DNA of 14,526 bases, from assembly GCA_937952925.1 (NCBI GenBank), contig CALFYA010000379.1:1-14526 (forward strand), written 5' to 3'. The position numbers and the translations under genes are program-made. Source of the DNA: an uncultured Moraxellaceae bacterium. Its GTDB lineage: Bacteria; Pseudomonadota; Gammaproteobacteria; Pseudomonadales; Moraxellaceae. Shown here piece after piece: positions 6,808 through 14,526 of this stretch. Below the pieces are notes generated by a model. The model saw only the letters and a program-made list of their open reading frames with translations. It searched no databases and was not told the DNA's origin. Each line of letters opens with the position of its first letter. Within the stretch, counting starts at the first letter, position 1.

Positions 6808-8328
6808 TTATGCTTTTTCAACAATCGCAGTCACGCCTTGACCGCCTGCCGCACAGATCGAGATCAGTGCGCGGCCTTTGCCATTTTCATTCAAGATTTT
6901 GGCAGCAGTGGCGAGGATACGACCACCGGTGGCGGCAAATGGGTGACCTGCGGCAAGGCTAGAACCGTTGACGTTCAGCTTGCTACGGTCGATGGAGCCG
7001 AGTGGCTTGTCCAGACCCAGACGCTCTTTACAGAAGGTCGCATCTTCCCACGCTTTGAGGGTCGACAACACTTGTGAGGCAAACGCTTCGTGGATTTCAT
7101 AGAAGTCGAAATCTTGCAAGGTCAGGCCAGCACGCTCAAGCATACGTGGAACTGCGTAAGCAGGTGCCATCAACAAGCCTTCTTTCTTGTCGATAAAGTC
7201 AACCGCAGCAGTTTCGGTGAAGGTCAGATAAGCCAACACTTCGTGACCGTTGGCGGCTGCCCACTCTTCAGACGCGAGCAGTACCACAGAAGCACCATCG
7301 GTCAATGGGGTGGAGTTGGCGGCGGTCATGGTGGCGTTTTCGCCTTTACCAAATACAGGCTTCAACTTGGCCAGTTTTTCCAGCGAGCTGTCAGCGCGCA
7401 GGTTTTGGTCACGGTTGAGACCCATGAATGGGGTCATCAGGTCATCAAAGAAACCGCGCTCATAAGCAGCAGCGAGTTTGTGATGGCTTTGTACCGCCAG
7501 CTCGTCTTGTGCTTCGCGGGTGATGCCCCACTCGAGCGCAGTGATCGCTTGGTGATCACCCATCGACAAACCAGTACGTGGCTCGCCATTTTTTGGCGCG
7601 TCCATCAGTTTTTTGAAGTCAACTTTAGCCAGCGCCTTCAGACGGTCTTTGTTGGTTTTGGCGATGTTGAGTTCGAGCAACACGCGGCGCAGGCCGTCAC
7701 CAAACGCAATCGGCGCGTCAGAAGTGGTATCCACACCACCGGCTACACCGACGTCGATTTGACCCAAAGCGATTTTGTTGGCGACCAAGAATGCTGCTTG
7801 CAAGCCAGTACCACACGCTTGTTGAATGTCAAAGGCGGGGGTTTCTGGTGCCAAAGCTGTCGACAGGACACACTCACGGGTCATGTTGAAGTCACGGCTG
7901 TGCTTGAGTACCGCACCAGCAACCACTTCACCCAAACGCTTGCCGTGCAGGTTGAAGCGATCAACCAGACCGTTCAATGCAGCATTCAGCATATCGGTGT
8001 TGGAAGCAGTAAAGTATGGGCCGTTCGAACGTGCAAACGGAATGCGGTTACCACCGAGGATGGCAACGCGACGGACAGTAGGCTGATTGCTCATGGCAGA
8101 GTCCTGTACTTGGGGTTGTGATGAGGTATTTTCTGTTGCCGTTGTTGCAGTCGTTTTACTGCTCGTGCGGCGGGTGCGTGGTTTGGCTGGTGCAGCAGCA
8201 GGAGCATCGGCGGTAGCCGCAGTCGTCGTGGTTTTACGACGGGTACGGGTTGGCTTTTTGCTCTCGGTGCTGGAATCAGCAACGGGCGCGGTTTGATCAA
8301 CTTGTTGATCGTTTGAAGACTGGCTCAT
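6808..8328 (-). CDS. Acetyl-CoA C-acyltransferase (thiolase, FadI/FadA2-like) with N-terminal extension
   Basis: Thiolases cleave or form 3-ketoacyl-CoA. From the ATG at 8328 the protein has 506 residues. The catalytic core begins near residue 85 (RRVAILGGNRIPFAR), with the nucleophile C172 in QQACGTG, the EIHEAFA histidine motif, the GHPFAATGGR motif and the second cysteine in ICAAGGQG. All active-site motifs are intact. Residues 1-78 are unusual: a low-complexity region rich in Thr, Ala, Lys, Arg and Ser with two similar basic blocks (25-39 and 49-63). A second start at 8094 (residue 79) would give a 428-residue, family-sized enzyme. Both starts have a Shine-Dalgarno sequence seven bases upstream (AAGAG and AGGA). 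The gene diverges from the fabG-like/maoC-like pair, which catalyse neighbouring steps. Confidence 0.93.
   Translation of the reverse strand: MSQSSNDQQVDQTAPVADSSTESKKPTRTRRKTTTTAATADAPAAAPAKPRTRRTSSKTTATTATENTSSQPQVQDSAMSNQPTVRRVAILGGNRIPFARSNGPYFTASNTDMLNAALNGLVDRFNLHGKRLGEVVAGAVLKHSRDFNMTRECVLSTALAPETPAFDIQQACGTGLQAAFLVANKIALGQIDVGVAGGVDTTSDAPIAFGDGLRRVLLELNIAKTNKDRLKALAKVDFKKLMDAPKNGEPRTGLSMGDHQAITALEWGITREAQDELAVQSHHKLAAAYERGFFDDLMTPFMGLNRDQNLRADSSLEKLAKLKPVFGKGENATMTAANSTPLTDGASVVLLASEEWAAANGHEVLAYLTFTETAAVDFIDKKEGLLMAPAYAVPRMLERAGLTLQDFDFYEIHEAFASQVLSTLKAWEDATFCKERLGLDKPLGSIDRSKLNVNGSSLAAGHPFAATGGRILATAAKILNENGKGRALISICAAGGQGVTAIVEKA
8102..8105 (-). promoter_or_regulatory. Internal ribosome binding site for a short thiolase form
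   Basis: AGGA on the minus strand lies seven bases before the internal ATG at 8094-8092. This ATG begins a thiolase of normal family length. The upstream start at 8328 has an equally good AAGAG (8340-8336). Both forms could be made; the sequence does not decide. Confidence 0.5.
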
Positions 8329-8672
8329 GATGAAACTCTTCAGAGGCAGGCGTGGTGAAAGTCGCCACCTTAACACAAAGCGCTTTTGATGTATTGGCTA
8401 GACTGCCCGACAGTTCAAGAAGTCAGCCAAGCCGATCAGGTTTGGCCTTCTGTTAGGATTGGCGTCATTCAAGGATGGGGATGAAATCGAATTGAGCTGG
8501 TCAGAAGATCACCAAGCTCAAGATTTGTCACGTTTTGCAGGACAGTTGCGATCTTGCAGCCTTGGCAAAATGTGGCATGATTCACACCGCCGTACTGTCC
8601 AATACGGCATGTGATGAGTCATGGACAGATATCATCCCCCCAAAACGTCTTTTTCTGCTGCGAGATTACATG
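8329..8672. promoter_or_regulatory. Divergent control region between the thiolase and fabG-like genes
   Basis: This 344-base stretch holds no convincing gene, although an open frame on the + strand runs in from 8535. It must carry the promoters for both directions. Symmetric elements are visible: a perfect 10-base palindrome AAAGCGCTTT (8377-8386); arms TTGAGCT (8492-8498) and AGCTCAA (8515-8521), extended inward by GGT/ACC with one bulged base; and arms GCCGTA (8589-8594) and TACGGC (8603-8608). A weak + strand promoter candidate is TTGCAG (8554-8559), 16 bases, CATGAT (8576-8581). The inverted repeats are operator candidates for a fatty-acid regulator, but none matches a known site that I recognise. 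Confidence 0.45.
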
Positions 8673-10058
8673 ATGAGCGACCGTTATCAAGCTTTTGCAA
8701 ATTCGCCATTTGGTAAGCTGATTATTAAAAACCTCGGCCTGCCCATGCCTTTAGAGCTGGATCGTTATGAAGCTGGTAAGCCCTTGGTTAATGGCGCTGT
8801 ATTGCTCGGCGCAGCCCCCAACAGCAGCTTGTCTGGTGCGATTAGCGATGTGCTGGTCAGCATCCATGCTGATACCTATGCAGGCAACAACAGTGAATTG
8901 CAACAAACCGCGGCACAAGCGGGTTTGAATCTGCGTGCATTCAACAGCAGCGACAAAGAATCACGCTTCAAAGCGTTTGTATTTGATGCATCGGGCATCG
9001 AAAACTCTGAGCAACTGATCGAGTTGTACAACTTTTTCCAACCGATTGCCCGCCAGCTCGACAACTGTGGTCGTGTGGTGATCGTGGGTCGTCCACCCGA
9101 AGGCTGCAAATCCACCAAGCACGCCACCGCGCAACGCGCCCTCGAAGGCTTTGTCCGCGCTGTGGCCAAAGAATTCAAAAAAGGCATGACCGCTCAGTTG
9201 ATCTACGTCGCTGAAGGTGCTGAAGCCAACCTGAACTCGACCTTGCGTTTCTTCTTGTCGGCCAAGTCTGCTTATGTGTCTGCACAGGTGGTGCGGGTGG
9301 GTGCTGGCGAAGCGGTCAAAATCGACTGGACCAAGCCACTGGCTGGCAAAACCGCGTTGGTCACTGGCGCAAGCCGTGGCATTGGTGAAGCGATTGCACG
9401 CACCATGGCACGCGATGGCGCACACGTCATTTGCTTGGATATTCCTGCCCAAGAAGCTGATCTGCAACGTGTAGCCGGTGAAATCGGCGGTAGCGTGTTG
9501 GCTCTCGACATCACGGCTCCTGATGCTGGCGAGAAAATCGCGGCATTTGCCAAAAAAGGCTTGGATGCCATCGTGCACAATGCCGGTGTCACCCGTGACA
9601 AGACTTTGGCAAACATGAAAGACGCGCAGTGGAACTTGGTGATGAACATCAACCTGTCCTCTGAAGAGCGCATCAACGATTACCTGCTCGCCAACAATGT
9701 GTTGAATGCCAATGCCCGTATCGTCTGTGTCTCGTCGATCAGTGGCATCGCCGGTAACCTCGGTCAAACCAACTATGCCGCCTCCAAAGCGGGTGTGATT
9801 GGTATGGTGCAATCGGTTGCGCCAACCCTGACCAATGGCATCACCATCAACGCCGTTGCACCCGGTTTCATTGAGACTCAAATGACCGCAGCGATTCCAT
9901 TGGCGATCCGCGAAGCCGGTCGTCGCATGAACTCGATGCAACAAGGCGGTCAACCGGTCGATGTGGCAGAAGCCATTTGCTTGTTTGCCAACCCTGCATC
10001 GGGCGGCTTGAACGGTAACGTGATCCGTGTCTGTGGTCAAAGCTTGATCGGCGCTTAA
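8673..10058 (+). CDS. Two-domain 3-oxoacyl reductase (high-molecular-weight FabG, FabG4-like)
   Basis: This 461-residue protein has two halves. Residues about 1-215 form a degenerate Rossmann-like domain without a nucleotide-binding motif. Residues about 222-461 form a complete short-chain dehydrogenase: the TGASRGIG cofactor motif at 231-238, HNAGVTRD in the place of NNAG, and the catalytic S355, Y368 and K372. The family reduces 3-ketoacyl-CoA or -ACP to the 3-hydroxy form with NAD(P)H. I choose the ATG at 8673, eight bases after a GAG; the adjacent ATG at 8670 is possible. The frame is open back to 8535, but the extra 46 residues do not look like the family. A MaoC-like dehydratase follows 52 bases later in the same operon. 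Confidence 0.92.
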   Translation: MSDRYQAFANSPFGKLIIKNLGLPMPLELDRYEAGKPLVNGAVLLGAAPNSSLSGAISDVLVSIHADTYAGNNSELQQTAAQAGLNLRAFNSSDKESRFKAFVFDASGIENSEQLIELYNFFQPIARQLDNCGRVVIVGRPPEGCKSTKHATAQRALEGFVRAVAKEFKKGMTAQLIYVAEGAEANLNSTLRFFLSAKSAYVSAQVVRVGAGEAVKIDWTKPLAGKTALVTGASRGIGEAIARTMARDGAHVICLDIPAQEADLQRVAGEIGGSVLALDITAPDAGEKIAAFAKKGLDAIVHNAGVTRDKTLANMKDAQWNLVMNINLSSEERINDYLLANNVLNANARIVCVSSISGIAGNLGQTNYAASKAGVIGMVQSVAPTLTNGITINAVAPGFIETQMTAAIPLAIREAGRRMNSMQQGGQPVDVAEAICLFANPASGGLNGNVIRVCGQSLIGA

Positions 10059-10063
10059 TTCCC

Positions 10064-10098
10064 AAGGTCTATAGCGGGTCTGGTGCAAGCCAGACCTT
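10064..10098 (+). other. Competing hairpins in the fabG-maoC spacer
   Basis: The right arm CCAGACC (10090-10096) pairs perfectly with GGTCTGG (10077-10083) around a six-base loop. AGACCTT (10092-10098), which overlaps that right arm, also pairs with AAGGTCT (10064-10070). The two folds are mutually exclusive. They end just before the GAGGA (10099-10103) that serves maoC, so they could tune its translation. Confidence 0.4.
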
Positions 10099-10110
10099 GA
10101 GGATACTGCG

Positions 10111-10980
10111 ATGACAACACGTCATTTTGATCAACTGCCCAAGCCTTATGCGGCCTATGGCAAGGTGATTGTGGGGCTAGTCAAAGGCAAGCCAAAGACC
10201 AAGACCAAACTGCTGCCACAAGCAGAGTCGGTGGTCGATCGTTTGGTGATTGATCAAGCACACCTGCAAGCCTACAACGAAATTTGCGGCTTTAAACAGC
10301 AAGGCATTTTGCCGCCGACCTATTTGGCGGTGCTGTCACAAGCCTTGCAAATGGGCATGATGACTGAGCCAAGTTTTCCATTCCCTGTGTTGGGTTTGGT
10401 GCACATTCGCAACAGCATCAGCCAAAAACGCCCAATCAACACCAGCGAAGCCCTGCGCTTAAGCTGTAAGTTTGGCGAACTCAAACCCCACGATAAAGGC
10501 TTGGAGTTTGATTTCATCACCACCGCCACTGTGGACAACAGTGTGGTGTGGAGCGGCACAACCACCTATTTGTTCCGCCAAAAAACTGCTAACGCTGCTG
10601 CGGCAAAACCTGCGAGCAAGCCCAGCAAGTTGGCGCGTCAAACCGGTGACATCCACGGGATTTGGGCAGTGCCAGACAATATCGGTCGTCGTTATGGCCT
10701 GATTTCGGGTGATTTTAACCTGATTCATGTGCATGCGTTGACTGCCAAAGTGTTTGGCTTCCCCAAAGCAATTGCGCACGGGATGTGGACAAAAGCACGT
10801 TGTTTGGCGGCACTCGGCGATTTGCCGGATGCCTACGATGTTGAAGTGCAGTTCAAATTGCCGGTGTTTTTGCCTGCACAAGTCGAATTCACTGCGCATC
10901 CTGATCAAAGCACCGTGTTTGAACTCAACGATGCCAAGAGCGGTAAGCCACATCTGGCGGGTTCGTTGACCAAACGCTAA
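10111..10980 (+). CDS. MaoC-like (R)-specific enoyl hydratase / hydroxyacyl dehydratase
   Basis: This 289-residue protein has a double hot-dog layout: an N-terminal half (to about 155) without catalytic residues, an Ala/Lys/Ser-rich linker (about 158-175), and a C-terminal MaoC domain. The hydratase-2 motif reads YGLISGDFNLIH, with catalytic D201 and H206. The proline usually found after the Asn is leucine here. The length and layout resemble mycobacterial HtdX and other two-domain hydratases. It should interconvert 3-hydroxyacyl and trans-2-enoyl thioesters, next to the reductase encoded upstream. The ATG at 10111 has GAGGA seven bases upstream. A terminator follows. Confidence 0.9.
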   Translation: MTTRHFDQLPKPYAAYGKVIVGLVKGKPKTKTKLLPQAESVVDRLVIDQAHLQAYNEICGFKQQGILPPTYLAVLSQALQMGMMTEPSFPFPVLGLVHIRNSISQKRPINTSEALRLSCKFGELKPHDKGLEFDFITTATVDNSVVWSGTTTYLFRQKTANAAAAKPASKPSKLARQTGDIHGIWAVPDNIGRRYGLISGDFNLIHVHALTAKVFGFPKAIAHGMWTKARCLAALGDLPDAYDVEVQFKLPVFLPAQVEFTAHPDQSTVFELNDAKSGKPHLAGSLTKR

Positions 10981-10995
10981 GGCTGGGTCACATCC

Positions 10996-11024
10996 AACAG
11001 CTCGCCTCGGCGGGCTGTTTTTTT
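10996..11024 (+). terminator. Rho-independent terminator after the maoC-like gene
   Basis: Arms AACAGCTCGC (10996-11005) and GCGGGCTGTT (11010-11019) pair with one G-U around a CTCG loop, followed by Ts to 11024. It ends the fabG-maoC transcript. Confidence 0.88.
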
Positions 11025-11122
11025 GTCCAAATTGCCGAATATTTATGGAAAATTGCCACTAGACAGCCCTTGGTGGCTTGGGTAGGGTGATTGGCTACGC
11101 ACCAAGATAACCGGATGATCTT

Positions 11123-12379
11123 ATGCAATTGCCTTGGCGTCCAAGCCCTGCGGTTGGCGGCTATGCCAACGATGAATTTGCCGCACTCAAAACTGAATTA
11201 CAACGGATTCAGCCCAATCCCCAAACTGGTGGCGCTGCATTGGCGGTGTATTTTCGCGGTGATCCGGTGGTGGATCTGTGGACGGGTTGGAAACAAAAAG
11301 GCGAGCACTGGCAAGATGATACTTTGGCGCTGTCTTACTCGACCGGTAAAGGCGTGCTCTCGACCTTAGTCCATCGATTAGTCGATCAAGGCTTGCTCGA
11401 ATATGACAAACCGATTGCCTATTACTGGCCTGCATTTGCCCAAAAAAACAAACAACACATCACCCTGCGCCATATCCTTGCCCATGAATCGGGTTTGTAT
11501 GATGTGCGGCAGGTGATCCAGTCGGCGGCGGTGATGCTCGATTGGGATGCGATGATTGCGGCCTATGAACAGGCCAGCCCGCGTTTTGCCGCAGGCACCG
11601 ATGTGGCGTATCAAGCCTTGAGTTATGGCTGGCTGCTCGGTGGTTTGATCGAAAAAGTCATGCAAGAGTCATTTAACACCACGTTTTATCGGGAGTTGGT
11701 GCAACCGCTGGGTCTAGAAGACGAAGCCTATTTTGGTGTGCCTGAAGATCAGTTGAGTCGAGTCGCACGCCCATTTGCCCGACCTGCGCCACCGACCGTG
11801 CGACCGGTGACTGATCCCAAAGTCAGTCCGCCACAAGGCTTGCGTCCACTCACGTTTCCTGAGCGGATTTTGCAAGCGACTGGTCAAAATCCCTATGACG
11901 CTGATGATGCCCTCAAACCGCGTGGGATTGGTCGCTTCAATTTCTTTGGTGATCGACAATTGCAAGCCTGTATTCCAGCGGCAGCTGGGGTGTTTAGTGC
12001 GCGTGCGTTGGCGCGCATGTATGCGATGCTGGCCAATCATGGGGTGATTGATGGCGAGCAATATTTATCTGAAAAAACCGTGATGGCGCTGTCGGGTATC
12101 CAAAACCAAAAGCGTGATCGGGTCATGCCGATTGCGATGCATTGGCGTTTGGGTTATCACCGTGTGCTGACTATGGGTAAAAACGCCAGCCAAGGGTTTG
12201 GGCATATTGGCTACAATGGCTCAGGCGCGTGGTGTGATCCCAATCGCCAGCTCAGCTTTGCCTATATCCATAGCTTTAACGTCGGCAGCATTACTGGTGA
12301 TTACCGTTTGTGGTGGCTGACGCAGCGTACCCTACAACTTGCAGATAAAGCATTGACAGGCAAAGCCGGCTGGTTCTAA
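11123..12379 (+). CDS. Serine hydrolase, class C beta-lactamase/esterase (EstB-like) family
   Basis: This 418-residue protein belongs to the beta-lactamase-related serine hydrolases. The catalytic S73-T-G-K76 (SxxK) sits in LSYSTGKGV, Y163 in DVAYQALSYGW is the likely second-motif tyrosine, and G360-H361-I362-G363 occupies the place of the KTG box. HESGLYD at about 121-127 is typical of the EstB-type esterase group. No signal peptide is visible (MQLPWRPSPAVGGY), so it is probably cytoplasmic, which argues against a role in drug resistance. Likely substrates are esters or small lactones. The position after the fatty-acid genes may be meaningful, but a terminator separates them. The ATG at 11123 has only a weak GGA upstream. 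Confidence 0.88.
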   Translation: MQLPWRPSPAVGGYANDEFAALKTELQRIQPNPQTGGAALAVYFRGDPVVDLWTGWKQKGEHWQDDTLALSYSTGKGVLSTLVHRLVDQGLLEYDKPIAYYWPAFAQKNKQHITLRHILAHESGLYDVRQVIQSAAVMLDWDAMIAAYEQASPRFAAGTDVAYQALSYGWLLGGLIEKVMQESFNTTFYRELVQPLGLEDEAYFGVPEDQLSRVARPFARPAPPTVRPVTDPKVSPPQGLRPLTFPERILQATGQNPYDADDALKPRGIGRFNFFGDRQLQACIPAAAGVFSARALARMYAMLANHGVIDGEQYLSEKTVMALSGIQNQKRDRVMPIAMHWRLGYHRVLTMGKNASQGFGHIGYNGSGAWCDPNRQLSFAYIHSFNVGSITGDYRLWWLTQRTLQLADKALTGKAGWF

Positions 12380-12382
12380 GGT

Positions 12383-12404
12383 CAGATGATTGTATAGGCA
12401 TCTG
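12383..12404 (+). other. Small inverted repeat upstream of the first YidD-like gene
   Basis: CAGATG (12383-12388) and CATCTG (12399-12404) are perfect arms around ten bases. They lie 11 bases before the YidD-like ATG. This could be an operator or leader hairpin; no T-run follows. Confidence 0.3.
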
Positions 12405-12414
12405 TGGATGACCC

Positions 12415-12801
12415 ATGAATCATCATTTTTTAGATCAACTCATGCTCTGGCTGTTGGCGTTTTACCAAAAGTTTGTGTCGCCCTACAAAGGCTTTAAATG
12501 CGCCTATGGCGTCTGGACAGGGCAGAGTACCTGTTCAGCCGAAGCCAAAAAAATCCTCAAGCAAGATGGCCTGATCGCGGGCTGGCCGAAAATCCAAGCG
12601 CAGTTGCAGCATTGCAAAGTCGCGTATCAGTTGATTCAAGGTGTGCCGGTGTTGGCAACTGCCAATACCACTTATGCAGCAGCTTTGCTCAAAGCGCGAG
12701 AAGCGCATCTAGAATCTGAAAAAAATGCTTGTGAGAATCTTGCAACTTTTTTGGGACTAGAATGTGTGTGCGATGTGATGGTGTGTAGCTGTATGAAATA
12801 G
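12415..12801 (+). CDS. YidD-like membrane protein insertion factor, copy 1, Cys-rich tail
   Basis: This 128-residue protein carries the YidD pattern in its first 70 residues: an amphipathic hydrophobic N-terminus (LMLWLLAFYQKF), then SPYKGF with C29, STCS with C40, EA, two spaced glycines, and C67. YidD helps YidC-dependent membrane insertion and sits at the inner face of the membrane. The standard proline-threonine (PTCS) is QSTCS here, and the protein is longer than canonical YidD. The C-terminal tail ends in a cysteine cluster (C106, C117, C119, C124, C126; final residues CVCDVMVCSCMK) that could bind metal. The gene is not in the usual rnpA-yidC locus, so it is probably an accessory paralog. 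A near-copy follows seven bases after its stop. Confidence 0.8.
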   Translation: MNHHFLDQLMLWLLAFYQKFVSPYKGFKCAYGVWTGQSTCSAEAKKILKQDGLIAGWPKIQAQLQHCKVAYQLIQGVPVLATANTTYAAALLKAREAHLESEKNACENLATFLGLECVCDVMVCSCMK

Positions 12802-13003
12802 GTGAAGCATGAATCATTATTTTTTAGATCAGTTGATGCTCTGGCTGTTGGCGTTTTACCAAAAGTTTGTGTCGCCTTACAAAGGCTTTCAATGTGCTTA
12901 TGGCGTCTGGACAGGGCAGAGTACCTGTTCAGCCGAAGCCAAAAAAATCCTCAAGCAAGATGGCCTGATTGCGGGCTGGCCGAAAATCCAAGCGCAGTTG
13001 CAG
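12415..13003 (+). repeat. Tandem duplication, 195-bp near-identical 5' segments
   Basis: Bases 12415-12609 and 12809-13003 align without gaps with 9 differences in 195 (about 95% identity), 7 of them silent. Identity drops sharply after the shared CAGTTGCAG. This sharp edge suggests gene conversion over the 5' part or a recent duplication with replaced tails. Confidence 0.9.
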
Positions 13004-13183
13004 GAATGTAGAGCAGCATATCTGGCCATACAGGGGATGGCGTCTGGATCTCAGCAAGATCAAGCGTTATTGGATCGGATCAATCGACGGTGTAAAAAGA
13101 AGAAAAAGCGTCAGGATGGCGCTGAGGACTGTGTGGGGAATACCTGTGATCTGAGTTGTGATGTGTGTGATTGCTCTTTATAA
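12809..13183 (+). CDS. YidD-like membrane protein insertion factor, copy 2, Cys-rich tail
   Basis: This 124-residue protein is a tandem paralog of the gene before it. Residues 1-65 differ only at positions 4 (His to Tyr) and 28 (Lys to Gln). After that the two diverge, though C67 and an AYxxIQG stretch are kept. Its tail has a basic patch (RRCKKKKKRQ at about 93-102), then a cysteine cluster with C108, C113, C117, C120 and C122 (ending CDVCDCSL). Both copies therefore end in dense cysteines of different sequence. GGTGA lies three bases upstream of the ATG, and the seven-base gap suggests co-translation with copy 1. The function of the tail is unknown. Confidence 0.8.
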   Translation: MNHYFLDQLMLWLLAFYQKFVSPYKGFQCAYGVWTGQSTCSAEAKKILKQDGLIAGWPKIQAQLQECRAAYLAIQGMASGSQQDQALLDRINRRCKKKKKRQDGAEDCVGNTCDLSCDVCDCSL

Positions 13184-13188
13184 AACCG

Positions 13189-13234
13189 TGCCTACCAGAT
13201 AGGCAAAGCAGTAGGAGTGCGCCATGCATCCTAC
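13189..13234 (+). other. Two consecutive hairpins between yidD-like copy 2 and dnaX
   Basis: First: TGCCTA (13189-13194) and TAGGCA (13200-13205) around five bases. Second: GTAGGA (13211-13216) and TCCTAC (13229-13234), extended inward by TGC (13218-13220) and GCA (13226-13228) with one bulged G. No T-run follows either stem. They may be a weak terminator pair or mRNA-stabilising structures. Downstream, TATGCT at 13276-13281 is a weak -10 candidate for dnaX, without a clear -35. Confidence 0.45.
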
Positions 13235-13305
13235 AAAAAGCGCAATCTGAGTCAGCATCGGGTGTCCAATCGCGTTATGCTATGCGCACTTGACAAGGAG
13301 CGCGC

Positions 13306-14526
<1,221 letters not shown>

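Noticed and set aside
7090..8121. A 343-codon open frame on the plus strand opposite the thiolase.
   Set aside because: The thiolase has all active-site motifs on the other strand. This frame has no recognisable domain and looks like a coding shadow.
8535..8672. A 46-codon upstream extension of the FabG-like gene.
   Set aside because: The extension has no similarity to the family, includes several Cys and looks like leader DNA. A GAG sits eight bases before the ATG at 8673, where the family's N-terminus begins.
8961..10088. A 375-codon open frame on the minus strand opposite the FabG-like gene.
   Set aside because: The composition is His/Thr/Cys-rich and repetitive, and the opposite strand encodes a complete SDR enzyme. 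Shadow frame.
11069..11106. CTTGGTG/CACCAAG arms upstream of the serine hydrolase.
   Set aside because: The seven-base arms enclose 24 unpaired bases. This is close to what chance would give, with no supporting T-run or promoter.
11123..12379. An antibiotic-resistance beta-lactamase.
   Set aside because: The protein lacks a signal peptide and a KTG box (GHIG instead) and carries esterase-type motifs, so a housekeeping hydrolase or esterase is more likely.
12353..12398. TTGACA at 12353 as a -35 box for the YidD-like genes.
   Set aside because: No acceptable -10 lies 15-19 bases downstream, and it sits inside the end of the hydrolase gene.
12802..13011. A 69-codon frame over the second YidD-like gene, matching a similar frame over the first (12498-12719).
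   Set aside because: Their similarity comes only from the DNA duplication. The YidD frame has the conserved motifs, and 7 of 9 differences are silent in that frame.

Overview
The window looks like a stretch of gammaproteobacterial core chromosome, most likely Pseudomonadales and probably Moraxellaceae-like. The clues are the ybaB-recR pair, RNase D followed directly by a YcgL-type gene, and a divergent thiolase / two-domain FabG / MaoC fatty-acid locus. That placement is inferred from protein families and gene order; no database search was possible. Coding density is high. All genes but one (the thiolase) lie on the + strand. I see no tRNA, rRNA, CRISPR array, insertion sequence or prophage.

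Left part (1-5841): the 3' end of metZ (methionine synthesis), then ybaB and recR (DNA-bound protein and recombination mediator, abutting with zero spacing and a TTG start for recR), RNase D, a YcgL-family protein overlapping by ATGA with a small membrane protein, a MoxR-type AAA+ ATPase paired with a VWA/CoxE-like protein, and a HIT-family hydrolase. Probable terminators wrap around the stop codons of recR and rnd.

Middle part (5842-11024): a DUF4282-like membrane protein with a long tail of near-perfect 20-residue repeats, closed by a strong bidirectional terminator that also ends the converging thiolase gene. The thiolase carries an unusual Thr/Ala/Lys/Arg-rich N-terminal extension and has two well-placed ribosome binding sites. 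It is transcribed away from a fabG4-like two-domain reductase and a MaoC-like dehydratase. Together these could supply three of the four steps of a fatty-acyl elongation or degradation cycle. The arrangement recalls the mycobacterial HtdX-FabG4-FadA2 locus.

Right part (11025-14526): a serine hydrolase of the class C beta-lactamase/esterase type; a tandem pair of YidD-like proteins whose first 195 bp differ at only 9 positions but whose tails diverge into different cysteine-rich ends; and dnaX (DNA polymerase III tau/gamma), cut off by the window edge. dnaX carries an A9 run at the end of its conserved region, with stop codons close by in both other frames. That suggests slippage or frameshifting to make gamma. 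It also has a (CCTGAG)9 hexanucleotide repeat encoding (Pro-Glu)9, which runs into the window end.

The observations most worth following up are the dnaX A9 site with the adjacent hexanucleotide repeat, the duplicated Cys-tailed YidD-like pair, the tailed dual-start thiolase, and the 20-residue repeat membrane protein.
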